Of a DNA stretch of 64,000 nucleotides, positions 22,556-33,649 are shown in pieces. Positions within the stretch are counted from its first letter, which is position 1. Each line of letters starts with the position of its first letter. Both the position numbers and the translations under genes were made by a program. This DNA comes from Cynocephalus volans (lineage: Eukaryota > Chordata > Mammalia > Dermoptera > Cynocephalidae): positions 25,511,382 to 25,575,381 of the forward strand of contig NC_084474.1 in assembly GCF_027409185.1 (NCBI RefSeq), given 5' to 3'. A model generated the notes under the pieces. That model was given only the letters and a program-made list of their open reading frames with translations. It did not search any database and was not told where the DNA came from.

Positions 22556-23345
22556 GTAGAAAATCCTAGGAGATCTACAAAAAAAGAGACAGGAACTAAT
22601 GTTAGCTTACTAAGGTTTTAGACACAATTTCAAGGTACAAATATTAATTATATATTTGTGTTCAAGCAAATAACAATTAGAAATTAAATAGAAAAAGTAC
22701 CGTTTATAATGATATTAAAGTATGAAATACTTAAGAATTAAATTTTAAAAAGATATATAAGACCTCTATACTGAAAACTATAAAACACTCCTGAGAGAGA
22801 TTAAGAAGACCTAAATAAATGAAGAAGTATTTGTTTTTCTTGTTTTTGGGTAGGAAAACTTAATATTGTTAAGATGTTGAATCCCATATGCTACCTGACT
22901 TTTAACACTCATTAAGACTCTTTTAAGTAAAAGGCAGTACAGTATCGGTGTAAAGATAGACAGGTATATGGAACAGATAATCTAGAAATAGACCCAAATA
23001 TATATGGTTAATTGAATGGGGGATTGATAATCATTGCAACAAATGGTGTGGAACAACTGGATAGATATATGTAAAAAAAGAACTTCAATATTTACCTCAA
23101 TCCTTATACAAAAATTAACTTGACATGGATTATATACCTAAATGTAAAATTTTTTTACTTGTAGAAAAGAATGTAGGAGATCATTTTTTTGACTCTGGGT
23201 TTGTCAAATATCTGGTAAATATGACACAAATATATAAACTATAAAAAAAGCAGACTTACCCCAAATTAAGCATTTGCTCTTCAGAAGACATTGTTAAGAA
23301 AATGAAGAGGCGAGCCACAGATATATATCTAAAAAAGGACTTGTA
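22556..23345 (+). mobile_element. Old L1M ORF2 fragment, sense, abutting an opposite-strand L1M
   Basis: Plus-strand landmarks follow L1 ORF2 in order: 'gacctctatactgaaaacta', 'gaaaacttaatattgttaag', 'aaatagacccaaatatatat', 'caacaaatggtgtggaacaa', 'caaaaattaacttgacatgg' and 'aaaaaaggacttgtatccg'. This overlaps in L1 coordinates with the antisense fragment to its left, so the two are separate insertions or a rearranged copy and not a simple 5' inversion. Confidence 0.7.
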
Positions 23346-23356
23346 TCCGTAATATA

Positions 23357-23441
23357 TACAAGGGCAGCTCAAAAAGTTTGGGGAAAAATAAAATTAAAAG
23401 ATTGTATGAATCTTTCCATGAGCTTTTTGAAGTACCTTGTA
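23357..23441. mobile_element. Palindromic mariner-like MITE, copy 2 (complete)
   Basis: 85 bp with inverted arms: left tacaagggcagctcaaaaag, right gagctttttgaagtaccttg followed by ta. It is flanked by TA on both sides (23355-23356 and 23442-23443), the Tc1/mariner target signature. The interior (aaaataaaattaaaagattgtatgaa) matches copy 1 at 5816-5890. Confidence 0.75.
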
Positions 23442-23447
23442 TAAATA

Positions 23448-23491
23448 TGTATGTGTATATGTATATGCAGGACTATATATGTGTATGTGCA

Positions 23492-23525
<34 letters not shown>
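23448..23525. repeat. TG/TA-rich simple repeat, pure (TA)n at the right end
   Basis: Alternating purine-pyrimidine tract (tatgtgtatatg units) ending in about 13 TA units at 23498-23523. The small open frames across it are artefacts. Confidence 0.9.
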
Positions 23526-23526
<1 letters not shown>

Positions 23527-24620
23527 TAAAACAAAGTGTATCTCTGTGCGTTTGCATGTGTGTTTTCCAGGGAATTAACGTTAAGTTGTTTGTGGTGGTT
23601 ACTCATAGATAAGGAGAGATAGAGGAATAGTCAAATGGGGACTTTTGCTTTGTGCCCTAAAGTTTTTAAATGTTTAAAAATATTCGTATATTACATTTCT
23701 ATTTCTCAGTGAAAACAAAAGTTAATTAAAAATGGAAATAATTTATCCAGAACATTACAGACCAATTTTGTACAACTCATTTTATTTTGGAAAATGTATA
23801 CCCAATTTTATTTGAAAGGATAATGAGGGTACCATTCTAGGCAATTTATTATTTCAGAATATTTTTATTTTGGAGTGAGATAATTGTAAAAGAATTTGGA
23901 TTTTAGAGTGATGGAACTGTAGCATCATCATCTGATTCACCGTCAGGGGATTGATGTGACTGGTCCCTGTGAGGCTCTTGCTTTCTCTGCCATCCTTCTG
24001 TGCCTCCCAAAAGTAGAGGGCGATCTGTCTAGATAGAGAGAGGGCCAATCTAGGGTGTGTGGTTATCAGGTATCTGCTGACACCAGATATTGATTCACAT
24101 GTTATATTGTGCCTCATATCTCAGAGTTGATCCTAAGTTCCTAAGGGTGGGCAACAAGTGTTTTACTTCATGTTTAACTGTGCATCCACTTCCGTGTCTT
24201 TAGAACATGGACTAAAGCAGGGGCTTGTAAGATATTTCTTGAGTTAAATAAAGCATTGACTTATGCATTTTTTCTGTCTATGGAAAAAAAATCATTGAAG
24301 ATAGAACCAGTTAGCAAATAGCATCTTAATATTTATTGTTTTAAGCTCTAGAGAAAAATACCCCCATCCCATTAATTTCCCTTTATGTATAGTGAATGAT
24401 GTTTAATTATGTTCTTAGCTACCTAATTAGCTTTTAGCCATTTTTTAAAAAATATTTGTTTTCAACAGAGGGGCCAATAGATTAATTCATACCGAAGTGC
24501 AAGGTGTAATGCATAACTCTTCCCCCGCTCCCCAGTGCATATGCATTTAATAGGGAGGAAGTTGCATGACACAGTTATAGATGGGAGGGAGGCAGGTTGT
24601 CTTTGGAGATATGGTTTAGC
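23526..24620. other. Unassigned intronic sequence
   Basis: No gene or repeat family that I can support. Confidence 0.4.
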
Positions 24621-24624
24621 AATT

Positions 24625-24800
24625 GCTTACTGTCTACTTGACCCCGAGCAAGTTATTTAATGTCTATAAACATTGGTGTCTTCATCTGCAAAATAGTTCC
24701 TACGGTGGATATTGTGAGGAATGGTAAGAGATGAAAAAGTCTCAAGAACCCAGTGCCTGGTACTTGGAGGACACCCAGTACATTTTGGCTGCTCTCATGT
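24625..24800 (+). mobile_element. MIR
   Basis: 'gcttactgtctacttgaccc', 'cgagcaagttatttaatgtc', 'gtcttcatctgcaaaatag', and 'agtgcctggtacttggagga' occur in MIR order. Confidence 0.7.
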
Positions 24801-25089
24801 GAGATGCTGCTGCTTCCCTTTTCTATTAGCGTTAATGGCCTGGTGATGGACCAGGTGCAGAAATGCTTGTGAAGGTTGGCCTTCTGGTGTCCTGAGATTG
24901 GAACTCAGAGTGTGCATCTGTTCTTATATTGTAGCTCTGGTATCTCTGAAAATGGATTGCAGCAAGGGTGTACAGGGGACTAGCATGCAGAAAAGTGTGT
25001 GCATGGAGGGGTGGGCAGGGGAGGTCTTACTTGCTGATGCATCTGCTAAGTGACAATTCACTTTGGCAAAATTTGGAAACATACCATAT

Positions 25090-25415
25090 AATTAGAAAAC
25101 AATCCAGAATATCTCAGAGAGGCAACCTTAACTAAGATAGCAACCCACAACCCCAAGTGTCTTTTCATTCTCTGTGATTTGAATGTCTTTGTTTTTCTTC
25201 GTATCTCTTATCATCATCTGAAATTATCTTGTTGGATTTATTCCTTTGATTTCACTTTATATTCTATTTATTCCTACTAGAATATAAACTCCTTAAAGGT
25301 GGATATTTTACAAGGCTTTTAAACGGGTATATCTTCATGCCTAGAAAATGTTTGGTGTATAGTAGGTATTCTAATAAACCATTATCAAATACATCTATGA
25401 ATGAAAAAATTCAGG
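25090..25415 (+). mobile_element. L2 LINE 3' end
   Basis: 'agaatataaactccttaaagg', 'tggtgtatagtaggtattct' and 'aataaaccattatcaaatac' correspond to the L2 3' terminus, preceded by diverged L2-like sequence. Confidence 0.65.
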
Positions 25416-25594
25416 ACCAACCTATCAAATCTCAAATGTATGGTTTGTGTATGAATCGTCATTTGCCACCAGGAGTTTGAGAATATTCTCAACAGTTTAT
25501 GGGAGACTTCACTTCCTCGGAAATTCATTCATACTTGGTTATCTTTTCAGCAGCTATTAAATTCTTTAGTGCACGATATTTGGAACTTCATTTA

Positions 25595-25690
25595 CATCAT
25601 TTGGTACATATTTATTGAGTACTGTAATGTGTACTGGGAAATATAAAAACAAATAAGACATTTCCTGTCTTTAAAAGCTCATGTGTATTT
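25595..25690 (-). mobile_element. L2 3'-end fragment, antisense
   Basis: 'catatttattgagtactg', 'tactgggaaatataaaaac' and 'tttcctgtctttaaaagctc' match the reverse complement of the L2 terminus. Confidence 0.5.
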
Positions 25691-26850
25691 AGAAAATACT
25701 GTTATATTTGGAGTGCTCTCAACTATTATATTCTGACAATTTTACAAAAGCATATTTTGGTTTTTTGTTTATATGCCTGGTCAATTTTTGTAATTATCAA
25801 TACATTCAATCATTGTATTACTAGAAATTAGAAATTCGTATTTGAAATTCAGATTTTGAAGAAATTTGCTAAGGAATCAAATATGTAAACTGGATAAGGT
25901 AAAAGGCAGATTTATTTTAAAAAAGCAGTTTCTGTTATTGCTTCATTTCTTGAAGTTCTTAGCAACAATGAAAGATTTAAAAATAAATTATTAAAGCTAT
26001 CTAAATTATCTCATCGGTATAGGTAGTGTTCTACTTGAAATACACTGGTGGTTTTAGGTTGAAAGTTGTTCCTTAACATAAAAAAGATGAGTTTCTCTTT
26101 GAAGTATACCCTGGAGAATATGAGTGTATAACTCTTGCTATTACTGCAGTGTTTGAACATATTGATCTAAATTTGTAATAGCGAGCTATATTGCAGGGAG
26201 GATACATTTAATTTGTCTGTATATTGAAACAACCTATCTATTTGTATGAAATGAACTTTATTGTATAAGATTTATGGTAGCTGTATGTTTTTGAGACATT
26301 ATTTTTAATTTAATACTCTTATTTCTATGACTTCTCTCTAGAAAACCTGGTATTGCTTTAGTCATTTATTTCCTGTTATATTTTTTATTTAAAAAATATA
26401 ATAATCTTAGTATTAAATAAAATGATAATTAATACCAGCCACAGTTTATTAGGCACAGAATATTATTTTGTTCTGACAGAAAATTTTTATTGAGACGTTC
26501 TTCAGTATTTTTCCTCTTAGTGGTATAGCAGCGATAGGATAAACAGTACTGTTAAATTTGTATTGATGACGAATACTCTACCTTGTGGAAGCAGTACGCC
26601 TTTCCATAGTTTTACAAAAAGTTCCAGCTTTCACAGAATTATTTTAACCCTAACCTTTACTTAACATTCAGCTAAGACATTGATTTCTGTGTACAACTGG
26701 CAACAGCACATTCCTACAGTCTACAGATTAGTGAGGAATACAAGACAGGGATCAGCATCACTAGAGTTATCAATAGTTCAGTTTTGAGAAATAATATTCA
26801 GGGATGAATTTATCAGGTTCATGTATATTAACTTCTAAGATAATTTCTAT
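25691..26850. other. Unassigned AT-rich intronic sequence
   Basis: Very AT-rich; no gene or repeat recognised. Confidence 0.4.
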
Positions 26851-26870
26851 GTTATTAAAAATGTGTATTT

Positions 26871-26971
26871 GGGGCTGGCTAGATAGCTTAGTTGGTTAGA
26901 ATGTGGTGCTAATAACACCAAGGTCAAGGGTTCAAATCCCCTTTGTGGCCAGCTGCCAACGTAATTAAAAA
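26871..26971 (+). mobile_element. tRNA-Ile-derived SINE monomer
   Basis: The plus strand reads like a tRNA-Ile: 'ggctggctagatagcttagt' (A-box region), 'tggttagaatgtggtgctaa' with the anticodon-loop-like 'taataacaccaaggtcaa', then 'gggttcaaatcccc' (B box) and an A-rich tail. It lacks intact tRNA pairing, and an imperfect 18-bp target duplication (attaaaaatNNNtatttg type, 26854-26871 and 26972-26989) shows retrotransposition. It is therefore a SINE and not a tRNA gene. Confidence 0.85.
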
Positions 26972-26989
26972 ATTAAAAATCTATATTTG

Positions 26990-27759
26990 AATAAAGTTAG
27001 TTGAACCATGACTTGGATACCCATTCTGCATAAGGTTGGTCCACTGAAGAATTACTTTCACTGAATTGTACAATAGATCAATTGAAGAAGCTTCTCTTGA
27101 GAGTCATTATAAGAATCAGACCAATGAAAACAGTTTTGTTCGTGGAAGGATGTTACGGAGGGACATGTTCATTATGTTAGGCTGCACACTTTTATGAGAA
27201 CTACTGTGTAATTTTATAATGTCAAAAATATTTAATATTTAAACTGTATAACTAACAGTCCCCCCCCCACCCCCTTTTCTGTACTGGCTGCTGGAAAACT
27301 CATAGCCCAGCCACAGCCACAACACAGCCATTGCCATGAACATGTGTACCCTCATTCTTTTTCCCACATTGTCTTCACCTTGTTTTACTTTATGTTTTTC
27401 ACTCCACTTTTTATTTATGCTGTATGATCGTAACTTATACTTCCTTGGAAAGTGCCTTAAATTCTTTCTCAAATAAGGATGAATCTAAATATGTTAAATA
27501 AATCATAAAGTAGCCCACTCTCGGTCCAAATAATTCCAGTACATTATAGGATATCATCTGTTTCCTGTTGGTACATGCTATAGCCAGCTTTTCCTAAAAA
27601 TATTTCCTATTTCCTTGACTTATTCTGGATTGTTTAGTGAGAATTTAGTTGTAGATGATATCTCCCAGGATTAGCCTTATGAACAGCAGAGATGATGCTA
27701 CCTAAAAGGCAAGGTTTGAGACCCAGGGCCTTTCCGTGATCTGTTTCTGCACTTGAAAG
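26990..27759. other. Unassigned intronic sequence
   Basis: No supported element. A C-run lies at 27260-27269, and the minus-strand open frame at 27239-27472 has no recognisable domain. Confidence 0.4.
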
Positions 27760-27960
27760 TTGCCCCCATAATGTGGCTGGCTCCATCTTGCCATTCAGAT
27801 CTCAGGTTAGGGCCCTCACAGCAACCCAATTTCAACAGCTTCCCAATCAACCATTGTCATGCCACACTGTTTTATTTTTTATTTTAATTTAAAGTTTTAT
27901 TTATTTTTACATCTCCACAATGCACAGTAGTAGCCCAATACCTGCAATTAGCTATTCATT
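27760..27960 (+). mobile_element. L2 LINE fragment
   Basis: 'gctggctccatcttgccatt', 'cagatctcaggttagggccc' and 'gccacactgttttatttt' resemble the L2 3' region on the plus strand. Confidence 0.5.
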
Positions 27961-29600
27961 CCTTTTTTTTGAAGTGTTTACTTTTTTTCCTTTTTAAAAT
28001 TGACAAATAAAAAATTGCACAGCTATCCATTCATATTTTTCTTGCCAAACATTAAAAACAGGATTAAATTTTCCCCAGATGGGATATAATGGAGCCATTT
28101 AAAAAATGTAGGAAAACATGAATTCAAAATTATAGGTGCAATATTTTTACCACTGTGTAAGATATGCAAAAAAGAATGGGAAATTGAATGGTTTATAACT
28201 TTCAGATGATGTACTAGGTTAACAGGATTATTAAAAATTATGATGTAGTAGGTTAATGGGCTATTTTTGCTCCTGTGCAGCCCATCCGATTTTCCAAGCT
28301 CTCTGTATTACAGCACTGTTGCTTTTAGTATTGTCATTGTTTTAGATGATTTAGTCTTCTAGAGGCTCCTACTGACTCCCACTTGGGTATTGTATTTGCA
28401 TATTAAAACTGAATTTCTTGTCAATTAAAACCTTAATGGGGATTTTTGGCAGAGGCCAGAGCAGAACCCTAATTGAACAGACCAAATCAGAAGCGATGGT
28501 GCTGAGAGGACAGGAGCAGGTAGAACGGAAATGAGCGTTGGGCGAGGAGACATGGTGCCAGGCGGGGAGGTGGATGAATCAGTCAGCATTTCCAAATACG
28601 ACCCTATTATCACCCTATGCTCACCTGCTCTCTTGTTAAAACGCTCTTGTAAAAAGATGAAGAAACATTGAGAAATGAAAACTGAGGTGGCCTCACGGAG
28701 GTAACTGAAAGCATTGTAAAGAAATATGTTGTCTCATTTGGACATGTCTAAGGCCAAGCTGGAATCTACTCTAATATCAACATATCCACAGCTGTCCACA
28801 CAGCATGCCTATTTCACAAATATTTGTGAGTGAATAACGTTTGATGGACTTTCCATTTAGATCATTTTATAGGCACCCTAAACTCAAAATGACAAAAAGG
28901 AAGCCAAACTAACACGAGATGTTCCACTCTCTTTACCTCTTTGTTTCAGCTGTGGTTTAAAAATTTTCCCAGGGCCCAGTTATCTTTCTCTCTTTTCTCT
29001 CTTGAAGGAAGAATTCTAGTGGATTATCAAACCCTTTCAATTAGTTCTTTGAAATGCCGTTTGTGTCATTCTCTTGCTTTTCTTATTGCCAACTTAATTC
29101 TGGCACCCAGACAACACCATTGGATTGTCCTGTCTCAATCCATTCTACATGTGGCTGATACATTGAGCATTCCAGACAGTGATGTTTATCCTGTCATTTC
29201 TCTACTAAAAAAAATACATGTATACTATTTCTACACTCCTTGTGGCCATGCTTTTTAAATAGGAGGATGCATATGTTATTTCACACATGCTGGTAACTGC
29301 GGATAAAATGCAAAGTTCATGTAAATTTTAGTGATAATCGAATTTTAGAGAATTTTTATGCTTGCTGTTTTATCACTTAGCTCTTCCTCCGGACATCCAG
29401 GAGGATGAATTCACAGCCCTGGGCCACTGAGGATGCAAGGATTCTGAAACACTGAATTATGGGATGAATTCCATAGTAGGGTGGCATTCAAGGCCCCCCC
29501 AAATATCCTTAACCATCATTTCATTGTCCCTACATAATGCTTTCCGTGTTACCCAGGCTAGTTTGTCCACTTCCCCCAATACATATGATGTCAAGTTTTT
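27961..29600. other. Unassigned intronic sequence
   Basis: No gene or repeat that I can defend. The open frame at 28941-29258 (plus strand) is not recognised and may be LINE-derived. Confidence 0.35.
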
Positions 29601-30560
29601 TCTTGAAATATTTCCTCTTTCTTCGATAATGTCCTAGACTGGGTTCCTTGGGAGACAGACTCTTGGATGGAGATTTGCATGCAGAGAGTTATTTGTGGAG
29701 TGCTCATGGGAGTAGCACCTTGAAGGGAGTGAGGGAAGCTTGTTTGAGTGAGGGCAGAAGTTGAACTGTGAGGCGGTGACAACAGAGTGTCAGCAGATCA
29801 CACAGTGTATTAGTCCCTTTCTGTTGCTTGTAATGAGATACCTGGAACCAGGTAATTTGTAAGGAAGTGAAATTTATTGCTTATACATGTGGAAGCTGGG
29901 AAGTCCAGAGTCCCGGGAACACATTTGATGAAAGCTTTGTTCTTGCTTGACACCTCTAGCAATGCAGGGTGTCACATGGTGAATATGGCAGGAGCAAAGA
30001 GAGACTAACCTCCCCACTCACTCTCTTTTTAAAGCCATCAGCACCACAGCCATGACCACCATTAAACCATCAATGGATGAATCCATTCACTAGGGCATGG
30101 TCCTTACAATCTAATCACCTCTTCAAGGCCCCACCTTTCAATTACCACGATAGGATTTCCCACCCTCTTAACATTGTCACCGTGGGGAGTTAAGTTTCTA
30201 ATATGTGGAACTTTGGGGGACACAATTCAATTAATAGCACACAGGGAGACTCACCTGGGGAGCCCTGGAACTGGAAGTCACTGAAGGGTTGTTCTGATAG
30301 AAGCATGGTGCTGGGCTTTTATGCTCTGCACAGACCAATCTTTGGAAGCAGACTTCCTCCCGAGAGACAGCGTGACCTTGGGTGAAGCACCTGCCTTCTG
30401 TGGAAGAACAGTTTTGGAGAGGGCCTCAGCTGAGAGCCTTCAGCAGCCAACACCTCTGGCAGCTGGCAAAATGAGTCTTTTTCTGAAGGAAGGATCTGGG
30501 CACAGACCACAGTATCTACCACATTTCCTATGCAACTATCCACCACTCATTAGGGGAAAA
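29600..30560. repeat. LTR-like repeat block split by a MaLR LTR
   Basis: The two outer parts (29600-29805 and 30245-about 30560) read as one continuous block once the inserted LTR is removed. Wording such as 'gagatttgcatgcagagagtt' and 'gctgggcttttatgctctgc' reminds me of a medium-reiterated mammalian repeat, but I cannot name the family. Confidence 0.4.
29806..30239 (-). mobile_element. Solo LTR of an ERVL-MaLR element with 5-bp target duplication
   Basis: 434 bp bounded by tg...ca ends (tgtattagtcc at left, aattaatagca at right) and by the direct repeat cacag at 29801-29805 and 30240-30244. Internal landmarks (ggaaccaggtaatttgtaag, aagctgggaagtccagag, aaggccccacctttcaatta) fit a MaLR LTR read antisense. 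Its internal region is gone, as expected after LTR-LTR recombination. Confidence 0.8.
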
Positions 30561-31849
30561 TTCATGTTTTGCTTCTTGAATTAAATGTTTTTTGACTGCT
30601 CTAGCTTCCTTAGATTTTTCATTTCTGTGAACTTCTGTTGCACTTACAAGCTGTTCTACTTGTTTTTGTGGTTAACCACATGGTTACTTAACTACTTTCT
30701 GGGTTGTAGATTGTCTTTCTAACTATATTGTTGGCTCTTTTCTATTGCTCTTCCTAAGTAACTTACAGTATATGCATCATAAGAATTTAAGTGAATATTG
30801 TTGAATGAATAAATGCATTACAAACAGCCTGTTCTATAGAAACATGAAATAATCTCTCCTTTACACACAAAGTGGAGTAAACCTCTCCACTGTTTCTAAG
30901 CTTCACAAATGAAAAATATGCAAAGACCTCAAAGAAGGTTGAAAGACAACCTGCAAAATTAAGAGGAATTAAAATCTCTATAGTTGGTTATATGGGATGA
31001 TGGATGCTCTTACACAAAAAATGTGCAAGTCAAACTGATCTGGATTTTCTATTATTTGTAACACAAGACTCCTAAGTTATCTGTGTAGTTATAAATATTG
31101 TGATTCGTGTAAAAAAACCAAAACATTTTATTGACTCCATTCAATCTATGCAAGAATAAGAAAGATGCAATTAAAATAAATAGATATTTTGTTTGTTTAA
31201 TCAGTTGCCTTCTTTTTCCCTTAGGTTATAAATTTGGGGTTATTAGAGAACCATTTTTTTAAATTCATGCTCACATTAACTAAGTAATGAAGATTTTTAA
31301 TTAAAATCCTAGAGTTTATACAGATTAATTCTGAATTTGATATTTTCTTCATTAACACTGAGGTTTTATTGTTTAATATCTAGCAGAGACCACTATCAAT
31401 GAAAATCAAAGGTACCACTGAGGTAACAAAAGATGAATTGACAATTTTTACTCTTCTCTGGGCCAGTGAAGATGCTGTGGAATCTGTATCTGTTAGTTTA
31501 CTTTCTTTTGTATTTTAATGTACTTAAAAGTGTGATGTTGGAGGATCATTCAGCTCAAGGGAGTTAAGAATTGAAAGAGTTTCAGATGCTGACCTACTCT
31601 GTGAGAGCAACTTGTGGGAGATTTGACAGCTGATTCTCTGAGATTGCACCAGAATATCGATCAAATATGATGAAAGGAATTTTTTCACTCTGATTTTAAA
31701 TGCGCTAAAATTGTTTGGAAACGTGCTAAATTCTCTTATCTATTCTTTCTTACATTGAAATTATTTTGAATCCTGTATGTAGAGAGCTGTATTGTTTGTG
31801 AAAATGACAGTGTTGTGTCTTTATTTCCAGTAATTCTAGCTTTTGTTCT
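30561..31849. other. Unassigned intronic sequence
   Basis: AT-rich with no element I can defend. Confidence 0.4.
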
Positions 31850-32340
31850 TTTTCGGCTCAGTATGATGGCTATTATTAGTGAAAAATATAAAAGGTGACT
31901 TTTGTTTCTTTTCAGTCTCTATAGATTTTATGATTTTTTTCTGGTCTAACTCTGCCAGCTAAGATCTTTAATATAATGTTGAGTAGAAGTGGTAATATTT
32001 GCATTGTTTTGGTGTGGGTCTTGATTTTACAATATTAGTAGTTTTTTAATAGATACCTTTCATAAAGTTAGGAACATTCCCTTCTCTTAATAGTTTGCTA
32101 AGATTTTTAAATTAAAAGTTGAGCCTGACAGTATTTAAAGGTCTTTCTTTATGTATTGAGATGATCAGATAACTTTTCTCTTTTATTCTGTTAATGCGAA
32201 GAATTACATTACTGAAACTTTTGCATTTCTGGAAGAAATTGATTCTGGTGATGATGTATAGTCTATTTTTTGCATTGCTGGATTTGGATTGCTAATATTT
32301 CATTTAAGATTTTTTTGCACTTTACTTTTGGAAGGTTTTA
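31850..32340 (-). mobile_element. Old L1M ORF2 fragment, antisense (host of a younger L1)
   Basis: Reverse-complement L1 reverse-transcriptase-region wording: 'tgttgagtagaagtggtaat', 'cttctcttaatagtttgcta', 'tttattctgttaatgcgaag', 'gctggatttggattgctaat'. It is interrupted by the twin-primed L1 that starts at 32341. Sequence after 33251 (gtggttatcctagaaatag to about 33600) may be another L1M stretch. Confidence 0.6.
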
Positions 32341-33233
32341 AAAAATTTTTTAAACTTATTATTAGCATATTCATTCTTACAAATTGTGATATTTCTTTAT
32401 GCCCTTTATCCGGCCTATCACTTCCCAAACACCCTCCCTCCCTCTCCCCATCTCTAGTATCCTGTTTTTTCTCTCCTTCTGAAACTTCAACTCATTGTTG
32501 TATTTTCTTTCTTTCTATCCTTCCCTCTTTCCTCCCTCCTCCTTCCCTCCCTCCCTTCCTAGTAGCCAGTTATAAGTGAGAACATGCAGTATTTCTGTTT
32601 CTTTGTCTGGCTTACTTCACTAAACATAATTTTCTCCAGACTCATCCATGTTGTTGCAAATGGCAGAATTTCTTTCTTTTATATGGCTGAGTAGTATTTT
32701 TGTCTGTATATATATCACATTTTCTTCATCCAGTCATCTGTCAATGGACGCTTTGGTTGGTTCCATATTTTGGCAATTGTAAATAGAGCTGCAATGAACA
32801 TGGGAGTGCAGGTATCCCTTCGACATGATGATTTTCATCTGACAAGGGATTAATATCCAGAATATACAAAGAACTCAAACAACTGTACAGTAAAAAGCAA
32901 ATAATCCAATTAAAAAATTGGCAAAGGAGATGAATAGACATTTTCAAAGGATGACCTATAAGTGGCCAACAGATACATGAAAAACTGCTCAGCATCACTA
33001 GTCATCAGAGAAATGCAAATCAAAACCACATTGCGATGTCATCCCACCCCAGTTAGAGTAGCGATAATCCAAAAGATTGAGAATAACAAATGCTGATGAG
33101 GATGCAGAGAAAGGGGAACTCTTCTACGCTGTTGGTGGGACTGTAAATTAGCACAGCCATTGTGAAAAACAGTAAGGTTTCTCAGCAACTACAGATAGAA
33201 CTACCATATGGTCCAGCTATCTCACTACTGGGT
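32341..33233 (-). mobile_element. 5'-inverted (twin-primed) L1 insertion
   Basis: The 3' half (32341-about 32835) is antisense: a polypyrimidine tract (antisense of the L1 3'-UTR polypurine tract) at 32420-32560, then 'aagtgagaacatgcagtatt', 'tccatgttgttgcaaatggc' and 'tgcaatgaacatgggagtgc'. At about 32836 the orientation flips: 32836-33233 is sense ORF2 C-terminal sequence from 'gggattaatatccagaatat' to 'ctatctcactactgggta'. In L1 coordinates the inverted piece ends where the antisense piece begins. The 17-bp target duplication acttttggaag(g)tttta at 32324-32340 and 33234-33249 closes the insertion. The 5' part of the element was never copied. Confidence 0.85.
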
Positions 33234-33649
33234 ACTTTTGGAAGTTTTAAACTCAATGGCTTTGTTTTGTGGTTATCCTAGAAATAGTAGGATGTGTATT
33301 TAACTTAAAATCTGAGGTTGACTTATAATATCTTCACCTTCCTCCTGAATAAGGTAAGGACTTCAGAGTGCTTTGCCTCCAGTCACCACTTTTTCCAGTT
33401 TATATGATGTTCTTCATTATTTTAATACTATCTTTTTTTTTATTTACAAAACAGACAAGTAATAAGTATTTTCATCCTATATATTCTGTTTATGTGGTTC
33501 TTCCACATAGCTCTCCCTCAACATTCCTGAAACTAATCTTCCAGTTCTGTTCTTTTCAAATCTCTGAGTCATACCATTATTCACTGTCCATAAATTAGTG
33601 GATCCTTACTTGTGGCAATAGATCAATTAAATGGACAACCAAATATGCT

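Noticed and set aside
22556..22840. 5' inversion of the adjacent L1M
   Set aside because: The two fragments overlap in L1 coordinates, which ordinary twin priming does not produce.
26871..26971. tRNA-Ile gene
   Set aside because: A and B boxes are present, but the stems do not pair properly and a target duplication plus A-rich tail show a SINE.
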